Part shown: piece by piece, positions 7,001-14,449 of the stretch
Numbering within the stretch: position 1 is the stretch's first letter
How the letters are laid out: each line of letters begins with the position of its first letter
Assembly (NCBI GenBank): GCA_038327915.1
Contig: JBBQLO010000016.1
Span: 1 to 17,482 of the forward strand
Reading direction: 5' to 3'
Source of the DNA: CAIXDB01 sp038327915
Lineage (GTDB): Bacteria > Patescibacteriota > Minisyncoccia > Phycocordibacterales > DATDWN01
DNA: 17,482 nucleotides
Made by a program: the position numbers and the translations under genes
The notes under the pieces: generated by a model
Seen by the model: the letters and a program-made list of their open reading frames with translations, nothing else
What the model was told of the DNA's origin: nothing
Databases searched by the model: none

Positions 7001-8101
7001 ATGAAAAAAATTCGCATTGACATTCCATTTCTTATTTCGACCATTATTTTAGTGGTGGCTGGTTTTTTGATTTTTTCTTCTGCATCTCTCGGTCTTCTCT
7101 CTACTCAAGCGAGCAAATACGGTAATGTCGCTTTTAGTCAAACATTTTTTGGACTTTTTCTCGGTTCAATTGCATGTCTCATTGTTTCTAATATCGACTA
7201 CAAAATCTACCGCAAGTATTCGCTTTATATTTTCGTGACAGCGGTCATAGCCAATCTTCTTGTTTTTGTGCCACATATTGGTTCTTCACACGGCGGAGCA
7301 GCACGTTGGATTTACATTGGTCCACTGTCTTTTCAGCCGTCAGAACTATTAAAAATTGGTTTTATAATTTACCTTTCAGCATGGATAACACGAGCAAAAG
7401 ATAAAACTGGAAACTTCAAAAAAGGATTTCTACCTTTCATAATCCTTACTGCAATAGTGGGAGCACTACTTCTCAAGCAACCCGACACCGCAACGTTTAT
7501 CATTACTTTTGTGGCCGGTATTGCGGTGTATTTAGCAGGAGGGGGAAAGTGGAAATACGTTGCAATACTCGCACTAGTCGGAATTCTTGGTATCGCGATT
7601 CTCGCCAAAGCGCGCCCATATGCAATGAGTCGAATCACTACTTTTATGCACCCACAAAACAATGCTCTCGGTTCAGGTTACCAAATTCAACAATCTCTTA
7701 TAGCCATAGGAAGTGGGGGATTTGCCGGTAGGGGATTTGGTCAAAGTATTCAAAAATTTAATTATCTCCCTGAACCTATTGGCGATTCTATATTTGCGGT
7801 CGCAGGAGAGGAATTCGGTTTTCTCGGGGCGACATGTATTATTGCATTATTCATATTTTTTGCTTTTCGAGGACTTAAAATAGCTACTCGTGTTCCAGAT
7901 ACATTTGGTAGACTTATGGTCGTTGGAATTGTTATACTCATAGTGTGTCAGGCATTTGTAAACATTGGTGCAATGGTGGGAGTGTTACCACTTTCAGGGG
8001 TACCACTACCTTTTGTATCCCACGGTGGCACAGCCCTCTTTATGACACTGGTCGAAGCGGGAATAATACTTAATATTTCCAAATCGGCTCAAAAAATTTA
8101 G
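7001..8101 (+). CDS. ftsW: cell-division glycosyltransferase FtsW (SEDS family)
   Basis: SEDS-family membrane protein that polymerises glycan strands from lipid II, with a class-b penicillin-binding protein as partner. The 366-aa protein is almost entirely hydrophobic helices with SEDS motifs: GAARWIYIGPLSFQPSELLK, GYQIQQSLIAIGSGGFAGRGFGQS, the loop NYLPEPIGDSIFAVAGEE with the catalytic Asp at residue 262, and GVLPLSGVPLPFVSHGGTAL near the C-terminus. The GQSIQKFNYLPE form and the murG neighbour favour FtsW over RodA. Family members usually have YGGSS where this has HGGTA. murG follows after 18 nt. No FtsI/PBP partner is in the window. Confidence 0.9.
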   Translation: MKKIRIDIPFLISTIILVVAGFLIFSSASLGLLSTQASKYGNVAFSQTFFGLFLGSIACLIVSNIDYKIYRKYSLYIFVTAVIANLLVFVPHIGSSHGGAARWIYIGPLSFQPSELLKIGFIIYLSAWITRAKDKTGNFKKGFLPFIILTAIVGALLLKQPDTATFIITFVAGIAVYLAGGGKWKYVAILALVGILGIAILAKARPYAMSRITTFMHPQNNALGSGYQIQQSLIAIGSGGFAGRGFGQSIQKFNYLPEPIGDSIFAVAGEEFGFLGATCIIALFIFFAFRGLKIATRVPDTFGRLMVVGIVILIVCQAFVNIGAMVGVLPLSGVPLPFVSHGGTALFMTLVEAGIILNISKSAQKI

Positions 8102-8119
8102 AGACAACTAAACATTACT

Positions 8120-9259
8120 ATGAAAATACTATTTACCGGTGGCGGTTCAGGTGGACACTTTTACCCTATTATTGCCATCGTAGAAGAACTCAATGCACTC
8201 GCAAAAGAAAACCACCTTCTCCGGCCGGAACTCTTCTACATGTCCACAGATCCCTACAACGAAGGTCTGCTCTTTGAAAATAATATAACTTTCAAAAAAA
8301 CATCTAGCGGTAAAATACGGAGATACATGTCTCTGCCAAACCTCATAGCAAATTTCTTTGACCTCTTCAAAACATTTTTTGGAGTACTCGGGGCACTCTG
8401 GACAGTATTTACAATCTACCCCGATGTCGTATTTGGAAAAGGTGCATATGTTTCATTTCCAGCACTTTTTGCTGCCAGAATTTTTCGTATTCCTGTCATT
8501 ATTCACGAATCAGACACCTCACCAGGCAAGGTGAATGCCTGGGCAGGGAAATTTGCTACAAAAATAGCCATCTCGTATCCAGACTCTGCTAAATTTTTCT
8601 CCCCCGGAAAAACAGCCTATACAGGCAATCCTATCCGCAAAGAAATAATGGAACCCCTCACGGCAGGAGCGCATGAATTTCTTCATCTTGAGACAGGTGT
8701 ACCTGTTATTTTTATTCTTGGTGGTTCACAAGGTTCAGAATCAATTAACACCGCCATCATGGATACACTGCCCGAACTTGTCTCAAAATATCAAATTATT
8801 CACCAAACTGGGAAAAAAAATATAAAAGTGATAGAAGAAACTCGCGACGTGGTACTTCAAAGTAATCCGCACAAAGATCGCTACAAGCCTTTTGACTATC
8901 TCAATGTGCTCTCTCTGCGCATGAGTGCAGGTGTGGCAGATTTAGTCATCTCTCGTGCAGGATCAACCATTTTTGAAATTGCTTCTTGGAAAAAAGCCTC
9001 TATTATAATTCCAATCCCAGAACCAACTTCCCACGACCAACGCACAAATGCCTACGCATACGCCCGGACAGGAGCATGCATTGTCATAGAAGAAAAAAAC
9101 TTGACTCCACATGTACTTGTTGAAGAAATAGAAAGACTTCTTGGAAATACGTCTGAGAGACAAAAAATGGAAAAGGCAGCAGAAAATTTTACCCGTCGCG
9201 ATTCAGCTCGTCTCATCGCGAAAGAAATCCTCACAATTGCCTTGTCTCATGAAAAATAA
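8120..9259 (+). CDS. murG: lipid II synthase MurG (UDP-GlcNAc transferase)
   Basis: MurG adds GlcNAc from UDP-GlcNAc to lipid I at the inner membrane face, completing lipid II. The 379-aa GT28/GT-B protein has the N-terminal glycine loop GGGSGGH (7-13), FGKGAYVSFPALFAA, HESDTSPGKVN (129-139), YTGNPIR, the second-domain loop GGSQGS (201-206), SRAGS (278-282) followed by Glu286 of the sugar-nucleotide site, and HDQRTNA (305-311). Spacing to ftsW (18 nt) and gltX (14 nt) indicates one transcript. No Shine-Dalgarno is seen before the ATG. Confidence 0.95.
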   Translation: MKILFTGGGSGGHFYPIIAIVEELNALAKENHLLRPELFYMSTDPYNEGLLFENNITFKKTSSGKIRRYMSLPNLIANFFDLFKTFFGVLGALWTVFTIYPDVVFGKGAYVSFPALFAARIFRIPVIIHESDTSPGKVNAWAGKFATKIAISYPDSAKFFSPGKTAYTGNPIRKEIMEPLTAGAHEFLHLETGVPVIFILGGSQGSESINTAIMDTLPELVSKYQIIHQTGKKNIKVIEETRDVVLQSNPHKDRYKPFDYLNVLSLRMSAGVADLVISRAGSTIFEIASWKKASIIIPIPEPTSHDQRTNAYAYARTGACIVIEEKNLTPHVLVEEIERLLGNTSERQKMEKAAENFTRRDSARLIAKEILTIALSHEK

Positions 9260-9273
9260 ATTGTAAACAAAGA

Positions 9274-10752
9274 ATGGATAATATACCTTCACAAAAAGTA
9301 GTCACCCGATTTGCACCATCTCCAACAGGATTTATGCATATAGGCGGAGTTCGTACTGCACTTTTTGCCTACCTCTGGGCACGCAAAAACAACGGCACAT
9401 TTATTCTACGTATCGAAGATACTGATAAAGAACGAGAAGTGGAAGGATCAATCACACACATCCAAAATTCTCTTAAATGGCTAGGTCTTAACTGGGATTA
9501 TGGTCCAGAAAAACCGGGACCGTTTGGTTCATGTATTCAATCAGAGCGGCTATCAACTTATTTAGAATACGCACACATACTTATAAAAAAAGGTTATGCA
9601 TACCCTGATCCATACACTCAAGAAGAAGTAGAGGGATTTAGAAAAAAGGCTGAGGAAGAAAAACGAGCCTTTCTTTTTCGAGATCACCGCCCTAAGGAGT
9701 TTGGAGTCTGGGATGGTACGCAACCACTTCGGTTTAGAGTGCCTGAAATAAAAAGGTATGCATGGCATGATGAAGTGCGAGGTGACCTAGAAGCGGGACA
9801 AGAAGCACTCGATGATTTTATTCTTATTAAAAGCGACGGTTATCCAACATATAATTTTGCCCACATCATAGACGACCACAATATGCACGTCACGTGCGTC
9901 ATTCGTGGTGAAGAGTTTATTTCCAGCACGCCACGGTTTCTAAGTCTCTATGATGCACTCGGTTTCCCATATCCGCAATTTGTTTCTGCTCCGCAAATTC
10001 TGCGAGATGATAGAACCAAAAAACTTGGTAAACGGGACGGGGCAAAAGATATTTTGGAATATAAAGACGAAGGCTATTTACCTGAAACAATGATTAATTT
10101 TCTTGCACTCATTGGATGGAATCCGGGCACAGAACAAGAATTATTTTCAAAACAAGAATTAATTGAAAAATTTTCTCTCGATCGAATCCAAAAAGCTGGT
10201 GCAGTATTTAACGAACAAAAACTCGACTGGATGAACAAAGAGCATATGAAGTTAATGCCGGAAAAAACACGTAATACAGAAATACTGACGTGGCTATCAA
10301 AAAATAACCAGATTTCCACATCTCCAAAATTACAAAACGTGAATTTCATGTCAAAAATTTTTCCAATAATTTTTGACAGAATTTCAAAATGGAGCGACAT
10401 AAATACTCTCAATGAGACAGGGGAGTTGGCTTACTTTTTTAACACACCTCTGTATAAAAAAGAACAATTGTCGTGGAAAGGGGAGTCCCCTGCCGAAGTA
10501 ACAAAAAAATACCTCGCCCGTATAATCGAAATTCTTGAGCTGGCAAGTCTAGAGGAATTCGACAATGTAGAGAAAATTAAATCTCTTATATTTGACTACG
10601 CGACAGAAACTGGTCGTGGACAAGTACTCTGGCCATTACGTGTCGCACTTTCAGGCCTTGAAAAAAGTCCTGATCCATTTACTCTTATTTATATCCTTGG
10701 TAAAGAAGAATCTCTTGATAGAATCCACTATGCATGCACACTCCTTATATAA
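9274..10752 (+). CDS. gltX: glutamyl-tRNA synthetase
   Basis: Class-I aminoacyl-tRNA synthetase that charges tRNA(Glu). The 492-aa protein shows the HIGH-type motif in FAPSPTGFMHIGG (H22-G25), a catalytic-domain core (IIDDHNMHVTCVIRGEEFISSTP, 198-220) and the KMSKS-type loop KLGKR (250-254), where Gly replaces the more usual Ser. The C-terminal anticodon-binding part is present but diverged. Whether it also charges tRNA(Gln), as in bacteria that use GatCAB, cannot be told from this sequence. It is embedded in a cell-wall run, and its last 23 nt overlap the next gene. Confidence 0.95.
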   Translation: MDNIPSQKVVTRFAPSPTGFMHIGGVRTALFAYLWARKNNGTFILRIEDTDKEREVEGSITHIQNSLKWLGLNWDYGPEKPGPFGSCIQSERLSTYLEYAHILIKKGYAYPDPYTQEEVEGFRKKAEEEKRAFLFRDHRPKEFGVWDGTQPLRFRVPEIKRYAWHDEVRGDLEAGQEALDDFILIKSDGYPTYNFAHIIDDHNMHVTCVIRGEEFISSTPRFLSLYDALGFPYPQFVSAPQILRDDRTKKLGKRDGAKDILEYKDEGYLPETMINFLALIGWNPGTEQELFSKQELIEKFSLDRIQKAGAVFNEQKLDWMNKEHMKLMPEKTRNTEILTWLSKNNQISTSPKLQNVNFMSKIFPIIFDRISKWSDINTLNETGELAYFFNTPLYKKEQLSWKGESPAEVTKKYLARIIEILELASLEEFDNVEKIKSLIFDYATETGRGQVLWPLRVALSGLEKSPDPFTLIYILGKEESLDRIHYACTLLI

Positions 10753-12034
10753 AACTTTCTCGCGATTTAAAAAATTATTTGGATCATTGCTGTTTGTAAT
10801 CCTCTGCACTGACTGTGCGTGTGTGTCGCATGCCGATACGGCAAGCGACCTGCAACAAAAAATTACTGAAAGAAATGCCCAAATTAAACAATTAGAAGAT
10901 CGAATTTCTACCTATTCAACAGAAATAACTCAAGTTGGAAAACAAGCCAGTAGTCTCAAAAATGTTCTTAAAATCCTCGATATAACGCAGAAAAAACTTT
11001 CAACAGACATCACGGCAACAAACCAAAAATTAAACAAAACCAACTTAACTCTCGAACAAATTAAAAACCGAATAGACGCAACTGAACAACATATCAACAG
11101 AAACAGATTTGCTCTTACCCATACACTTCAAAATATCCAATCTTTAGAAGGGGACTCGGTTGTTGTAACCATACTCTCCGCAAAGAATGTTCGAGATGTA
11201 TGGGACGATATCGAGACTACTACCGAGGTGCAAGCACAGGTGAAAGACCAAGCGACCCAACTCATAGCCCTAAAATCAACTCTTACTGTACAAGAACAAG
11301 AGAAAGAAAACCAAAAAAATACACTTGTTAATCTTACCCAAGATTTAAAGGGTAAGAAACAAGCGGTTGATTACACCAAACAACAAAAAAATGAACTTCT
11401 TACGAAAACAAAAAATAAAGAACAGACATATAAACAGCTTATTGCAGTGACCGAAAAACAAAAGACCCAATTTGAAAAAGATGTTTTTGAATTTGAATCT
11501 CAGCTCAAACTTTTTGTCGATCCAAACGGGTATCCATCTCCACGACATGGAATTCTTTTTTGGCCACTTGAAAATATTTCTATTACACAATTATTTGGTA
11601 AAACGATTGGCGCAGAAAAGTTGTACGTATCAGGATCACATAACGGTGTAGATTTTCGAGCTTCGATAGGAACGCGCGTAAAAAATGTTTTAGATGGGGT
11701 AGTGGTTGGTACGGGAAATACTGATACCTACCCTGGTTGCTATTCCTTTGGTAAATGGGTCATGGTTAAACATGAAAATGGTCTTTCGAGTATATACGGA
11801 CATCTTTCAGTCATATCAACAAGCAGAGGCGACAATCTCCACACTGGTGATCTTGTGGGTTATAGTGGCAATACAGGATACTCAACCGGTCCACATCTAC
11901 ATGTTGGCATCTATGCAACTCAAGGTGTTCGAATAGAACAATTTGTAAACAGTAGAGGTTGTAAACAAGCAATTATTCCTCTCGCAGATATTAAAGCCTA
12001 TCTTGATCCAATGAAATATTTTCCCGTTCGTTAA
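10730..12034 (+). CDS. secreted coiled-coil M23 peptidase (EnvC/LytM-like)
   Basis: Likely a peptidoglycan endopeptidase or an amidase activator acting outside the membrane. The start at 10730 (434 aa) is chosen because it begins a signal peptide: basic residues, then FGSLLFVILC and a likely cut after SHA, near residue 36; the longer in-frame extension lies in gltX. Residues of about 37-265 are predicted coiled coil, as in EnvC. The C-terminal LytM domain has HNGVD (H304, D308) and HLH (389-391), the Zn ligands of active M23 enzymes. EnvC itself lacks these ligands, so this protein may be catalytic. It overlaps gltX by 23 nt and shares a transcript with ftsW and murG, which fits a division role. 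Confidence 0.9.
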   Translation: MHAHSLYKTFSRFKKLFGSLLFVILCTDCACVSHADTASDLQQKITERNAQIKQLEDRISTYSTEITQVGKQASSLKNVLKILDITQKKLSTDITATNQKLNKTNLTLEQIKNRIDATEQHINRNRFALTHTLQNIQSLEGDSVVVTILSAKNVRDVWDDIETTTEVQAQVKDQATQLIALKSTLTVQEQEKENQKNTLVNLTQDLKGKKQAVDYTKQQKNELLTKTKNKEQTYKQLIAVTEKQKTQFEKDVFEFESQLKLFVDPNGYPSPRHGILFWPLENISITQLFGKTIGAEKLYVSGSHNGVDFRASIGTRVKNVLDGVVVGTGNTDTYPGCYSFGKWVMVKHENGLSSIYGHLSVISTSRGDNLHTGDLVGYSGNTGYSTGPHLHVGIYATQGVRIEQFVNSRGCKQAIIPLADIKAYLDPMKYFPVR

Positions 12035-12148
12035 AAGATCAGAACGAGATTAGAATTTTTTTAATGTATTGAAGGGTATAGATAAGTTCGCTTTACATAT
12101 ATTGTGCGAACCTGTATATTTACATCTATACCTAAACAACATACCAAA

Positions 12149-13123
12149 ATGCCAATTAAAAAAAGTAATAAACCCATAATAGAATACATACTCCCCTTTC
12201 TAGATTACTGTGAAATCGAAAAAGGTTTGTCTTTTAATACACAAAGAAATTATAATCAATATTTAAAATTATTTACGGGTTGGCTCAAAATTGAAAAAAA
12301 AGAAAAAATGCTTCCGCATGAATTATCAGCAGAAGATATTTGGAATTATAGATTGTACCTTGCACGCACGTACAAATCTCCAACTGGTAAGTATTTAGGT
12401 AAAAAGTCTCAAAATTACTACCTCATCGCTCTCCGTTCCCTACTCGACTTCCTCGCTGATAGAGACATCGAAACCATTCCATCTTCTAAAATTAAACTTG
12501 CCAAACAAAAAAGTGATGAGACTATCTCTTTTTTAGATGTACGTGATATGGCAGAAATGCTCACAGTACCAAATATACAAACTGAAAGTGGCCTTAGGGA
12601 CCGAGCAATTATAGAATTATTTTTTTCTTCTGGTATGCGTATTTCTGAACTGACAGCACTTAATATTGACCACGTTTCATTTCTCCGAGACAAGAGTCCG
12701 GGGAAAACATTTGAATTATCTATCGTCGGAAAAGGTAAGCACATACGAACAATCTTTATTTCACCTCGGGCAGCTGAATGGCTCCGCACGTATCTTGCAA
12801 AAAGAAAAGATATGAATAAGCCGCTCTTTGTAAATAATTCTAAGGAAAATGATCTCAGCCGTCTCACTCCCCGCTCTATCCAAAAAATGATCTCTCGATG
12901 TGCCATGCTCGCTGGTGTGTCAAAGAAGGTTACACCTCACACATTGAGACACACATACGCCACAGATCTCCTCAATCGTGGCGCGGACTTGCGCAGTGTT
13001 CAGGAATTACTCGGTCACAAAAACGTCTCTACTACGCAAATCTATACCCATGTTACCAATAAAGGCTTACGCGATATACACGAGAAATTTCACGGAGGCA
13101 AAGACATCAACGACAAAAAATAA
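12149..13123 (+). CDS. tyrosine recombinase, XerC/XerD-like
   Basis: Site-specific recombinase of the phage-integrase family. The 324-aa protein has an N-terminal SAM-like core-binding domain (about residues 5-110, including ILPFLDYCEIEKGLSFNT) and a catalytic domain with a complete active site: Arg164 (GMRISEL), Lys in GKGKH (195/197), His264 and Arg267 (HTLRH), His290 (LLGHKN) and Tyr299. The ATG at 12149 is preferred over an upstream in-frame GTG at 12104, since XerC/D proteins begin close to the core-binding domain. Chromosome-dimer resolution at dif is the likely role, as expected from a single chromosomal Xer without flanking phage genes. An integrase of a lost element is the alternative. 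No att or dif site was identified nearby. Confidence 0.9.
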   Translation: MPIKKSNKPIIEYILPFLDYCEIEKGLSFNTQRNYNQYLKLFTGWLKIEKKEKMLPHELSAEDIWNYRLYLARTYKSPTGKYLGKKSQNYYLIALRSLLDFLADRDIETIPSSKIKLAKQKSDETISFLDVRDMAEMLTVPNIQTESGLRDRAIIELFFSSGMRISELTALNIDHVSFLRDKSPGKTFELSIVGKGKHIRTIFISPRAAEWLRTYLAKRKDMNKPLFVNNSKENDLSRLTPRSIQKMISRCAMLAGVSKKVTPHTLRHTYATDLLNRGADLRSVQELLGHKNVSTTQIYTHVTNKGLRDIHEKFHGGKDINDKK

Positions 13124-13174
13124 TCTTTCGTTTTCAACTGCAAATTTTACTTCATTATGAACCACATTACTATG

Positions 13175-13183
13175 TGCTATAAT
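13175..13183 (+). promoter_or_regulatory. extended -10 promoter of the DUF2127 gene
   Basis: TGcTATAAT, a consensus extended -10, ends 11 nt before the ATG at 13195. Initiation would leave a leader of only a few nucleotides. No Shine-Dalgarno sequence is present. Confidence 0.55.
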
Positions 13184-13194
13184 CGCCTACACAT

Positions 13195-13689
13195 ATGCTC
13201 ACTGAAGAAACAGAAAAAGAAATACACCAGCTCTTTGATTTTACCCTCATTGTCAAAGGAATTCATGCACTTTTTGAAATAGTGGGTGGGTGCGTTCTCT
13301 TTTTTACGAGCCCTGAGAGGGTTATCCGATTTATAGATTTTTTCGTATATAATGAAAGAACCGAGGACCCTCGAGGTTTTTTATCGCATTATTTTATTTC
13401 TCTTACTCAAGATTTCTCCGCCAGTTCTAAAGCTTTTATCGTCTTCTACCTCCTCAGTCACGGTATTATAAACAGTGCAGTACTTTATGGTTTGTGGAAA
13501 GAAAAACTATGGTCATATCCTTTTTCTCTCATAACTTTGGTTGGGTCAATTATTTACCAGGTCTATCGCTACACACATACGCACTCAGTGTGGCTCATAG
13601 CACTCAGCATTCTTGATATTATCCTTATTTTTCTCGTACGACACGAATATATTATCGTCAAAAATAGATACCAGAAAAGACTCCGTTAG
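13195..13689 (+). CDS. DUF2127 integral membrane protein
   Basis: A 164-aa protein with about four hydrophobic segments (near residues 15-35, 70-98, 105-123 and 128-150). It opens with FTLIVKGIHALFEIVGGCVLFF, which resembles the start of DUF2127 proteins (…K…LfE..gG…). The family has no established function. It has its own promoter, 71 nt after the recombinase, and converges with the lysozyme-like gene. The hairpin that may end the transcript includes its stop codon. Confidence 0.75.
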   Translation: MLTEETEKEIHQLFDFTLIVKGIHALFEIVGGCVLFFTSPERVIRFIDFFVYNERTEDPRGFLSHYFISLTQDFSASSKAFIVFYLLSHGIINSAVLYGLWKEKLWSYPFSLITLVGSIIYQVYRYTHTHSVWLIALSILDIILIFLVRHEYIIVKNRYQKRLR

Positions 13690-13700
13690 AAGTCTTTTCT
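13673..13700 (+). terminator. hairpin spanning the DUF2127 stop codon
   Basis: A perfect 10-bp inverted repeat (agaaaagact / agtcttttct) encloses an 8-nt loop that contains the TAG stop at 13687-13689. No U-tract follows on either strand beyond the pyrimidine-rich arm. It probably acts as a transcript 3'-end or stability element between convergent genes. Confidence 0.4.
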
Positions 13701-13732
13701 ACTCACAATGATATAAGTCCAATTTGAGCTGA

Positions 13733-14299
13733 TTATTTAAGATTGAGTGCAAGCGATTGTACACCCTCGTACTTACCCCAACATGGTCGAGACGAGTTCC
13801 AAGGAGTAGTCCCCTCTTTTTCGTAGATCTTGCGAGCAAAAGCTATATTGCCTTCAAGTGTATAGATATTGTAATTGGCTTTTTGAGCCTCATCCAAGTG
13901 ATAAAATTCATTTATCTGCATAACGCCGACATCCTGATTGTTTACCACCCCACGACGGACATTTCCATATGAATCAAGTTGTCGAAAATGTGACTCACAC
14001 TGAGCAATGCGTATCATAATGGGTGCGTCAGAAAAATACTGTTTAACATACTCTTCGGTCGACATTCTATGTTCCACCTCTTTCTTAGGAATTTCACGAA
14101 CAAGACTCACTTGATCTGGCTTAGGTGTCTCTGCAACGACTGTTGGAGCTTGAACTCCAGAAAGGGCAGAAAAGGCCATAAACAAACTAATTGCGGTAAA
14201 ATTTAAAATAATTGTGTAGTAAAGGTAATAATTCTGGAAGATAACAGGATGTTTTGTCGAGAGAATCTTCACATGACATTTAGAGAATGACTCAAACAA
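13733..14299 (-). CDS. membrane-anchored lysozyme-like (SLT-type) protein
   Basis: Probable peptidoglycan lytic transglycosylase or lysozyme-fold protein. The 188-aa reading has one hydrophobic segment at about residues 29-48, a linker with AETPKPDQ, then a lysozyme-like domain from residue 80. IMIRIAQCESHFRQ holds the likely catalytic Glu102, and VGVMQIN (124-130) matches the GxxQIN signature of SLT domains, followed by a short WGKYEGVQSLALNL end. The start is uncertain: 14299 is TTG, and an in-frame GTG at 14272 would give 179 aa with the anchor intact. Neither has a Shine-Dalgarno. The upstream promoter is the best match to consensus in the window, so regulation is probably specific. The domain is short, so it may be a minimal or degenerate enzyme. 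Confidence 0.8.
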   Translation of the reverse strand: MFESFSKCHVKILSTKHPVIFQNYYLYYTIILNFTAISLFMAFSALSGVQAPTVVAETPKPDQVSLVREIPKKEVEHRMSTEEYVKQYFSDAPIMIRIAQCESHFRQLDSYGNVRRGVVNNQDVGVMQINEFYHLDEAQKANYNIYTLEGNIAFARKIYEKEGTTPWNSSRPCWGKYEGVQSLALNLK

Positions 14300-14304
14300 A
14301 CAAA

Positions 14305-14325
14305 AACTCAGCTATGCACTGAGTT
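14305..14325 (-). other. 5'-terminal hairpin of the lysozyme-like gene mRNA
   Basis: aactcag / ctgagtt pair as 7 bp around a 7-nt loop; on the minus strand UUUUUG follows. Its upstream arm coincides with the predicted transcription start (about 14324), so the mRNA would begin with this stem. It is too close to the promoter for ordinary termination. A 5' stabilising structure is more likely than an attenuator. Confidence 0.45.
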
Positions 14326-14330
14326 ATCAT

Positions 14331-14359
14331 ATAGTAGCATACATAGAGTATGCTGTCAA
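14331..14359 (-). promoter_or_regulatory. strong promoter of the lysozyme-like gene
   Basis: On the minus strand a perfect TTGACA (14359-14354), a 17-nt spacer and TGcTACTAT form a -35 plus extended -10 promoter. An inverted repeat fills the spacer (14336-14354). Confidence 0.7.
14336..14354. promoter_or_regulatory. inverted repeat in promoter spacer, possible operator
   Basis: agcatac and gtatgct form a perfect 7-bp inverted repeat with a 5-nt centre, lying exactly between the -10 and -35 boxes of the lysozyme-like gene. That is the usual position for a dimeric repressor or MerR-type activator site. No regulator gene is nearby. Confidence 0.4.
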
Positions 14360-14415
14360 TAATAGACCACGAAAAATAGACTTTGAAAAGTGCCAAAAAC
14401 TGTAAAATACGGCTC

Positions 14416-14431
14416 AATAAAGGCCTTTATT
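14416..14431. repeat. 16-bp perfect palindrome
   Basis: AATAAAGGCCTTTATT reads the same on both strands, 19 nt beyond the stop of the 800-aa secreted protein gene. As RNA it can form only a 6-bp A-U stem with a GGCC loop and has no U-tract, so it is a poor terminator. A dimeric protein-binding site is possible. The rest of 14360-14449 shows nothing recognisable. Confidence 0.35.
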
Positions 14432-14449
14432 TCCCTACATCACTGGACC

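Noticed and set aside
10592..10729. N-terminal extension of the M23 peptidase
   Set aside because: It lies wholly within gltX, and the signal peptide begins only after the Met at 10730.
12025..12062. Possible terminator after the M23 peptidase (cgttc/gaacg stem and seven T)
   Set aside because: The stem is only 5 bp with a long loop, and the T-tract lies about 9 nt away from it, so it does not fit an intrinsic terminator well.
12104..12148. GTG start for the tyrosine recombinase
   Set aside because: It adds 15 residues with no resemblance to Xer proteins; the ATG at 12149 gives a normal family start. It cannot be fully excluded.
12035..12148. dif or att site next to the tyrosine recombinase
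   Set aside because: No paired 11-bp arms with a 6-nt centre and no flanking direct repeats were found by eye.
14305..14325. Transcription attenuator before the lysozyme-like gene
   Set aside because: The stem starts at the predicted transcription start, too early for RNA polymerase to be in an elongation state sensitive to intrinsic termination; it was kept as a 5' hairpin.
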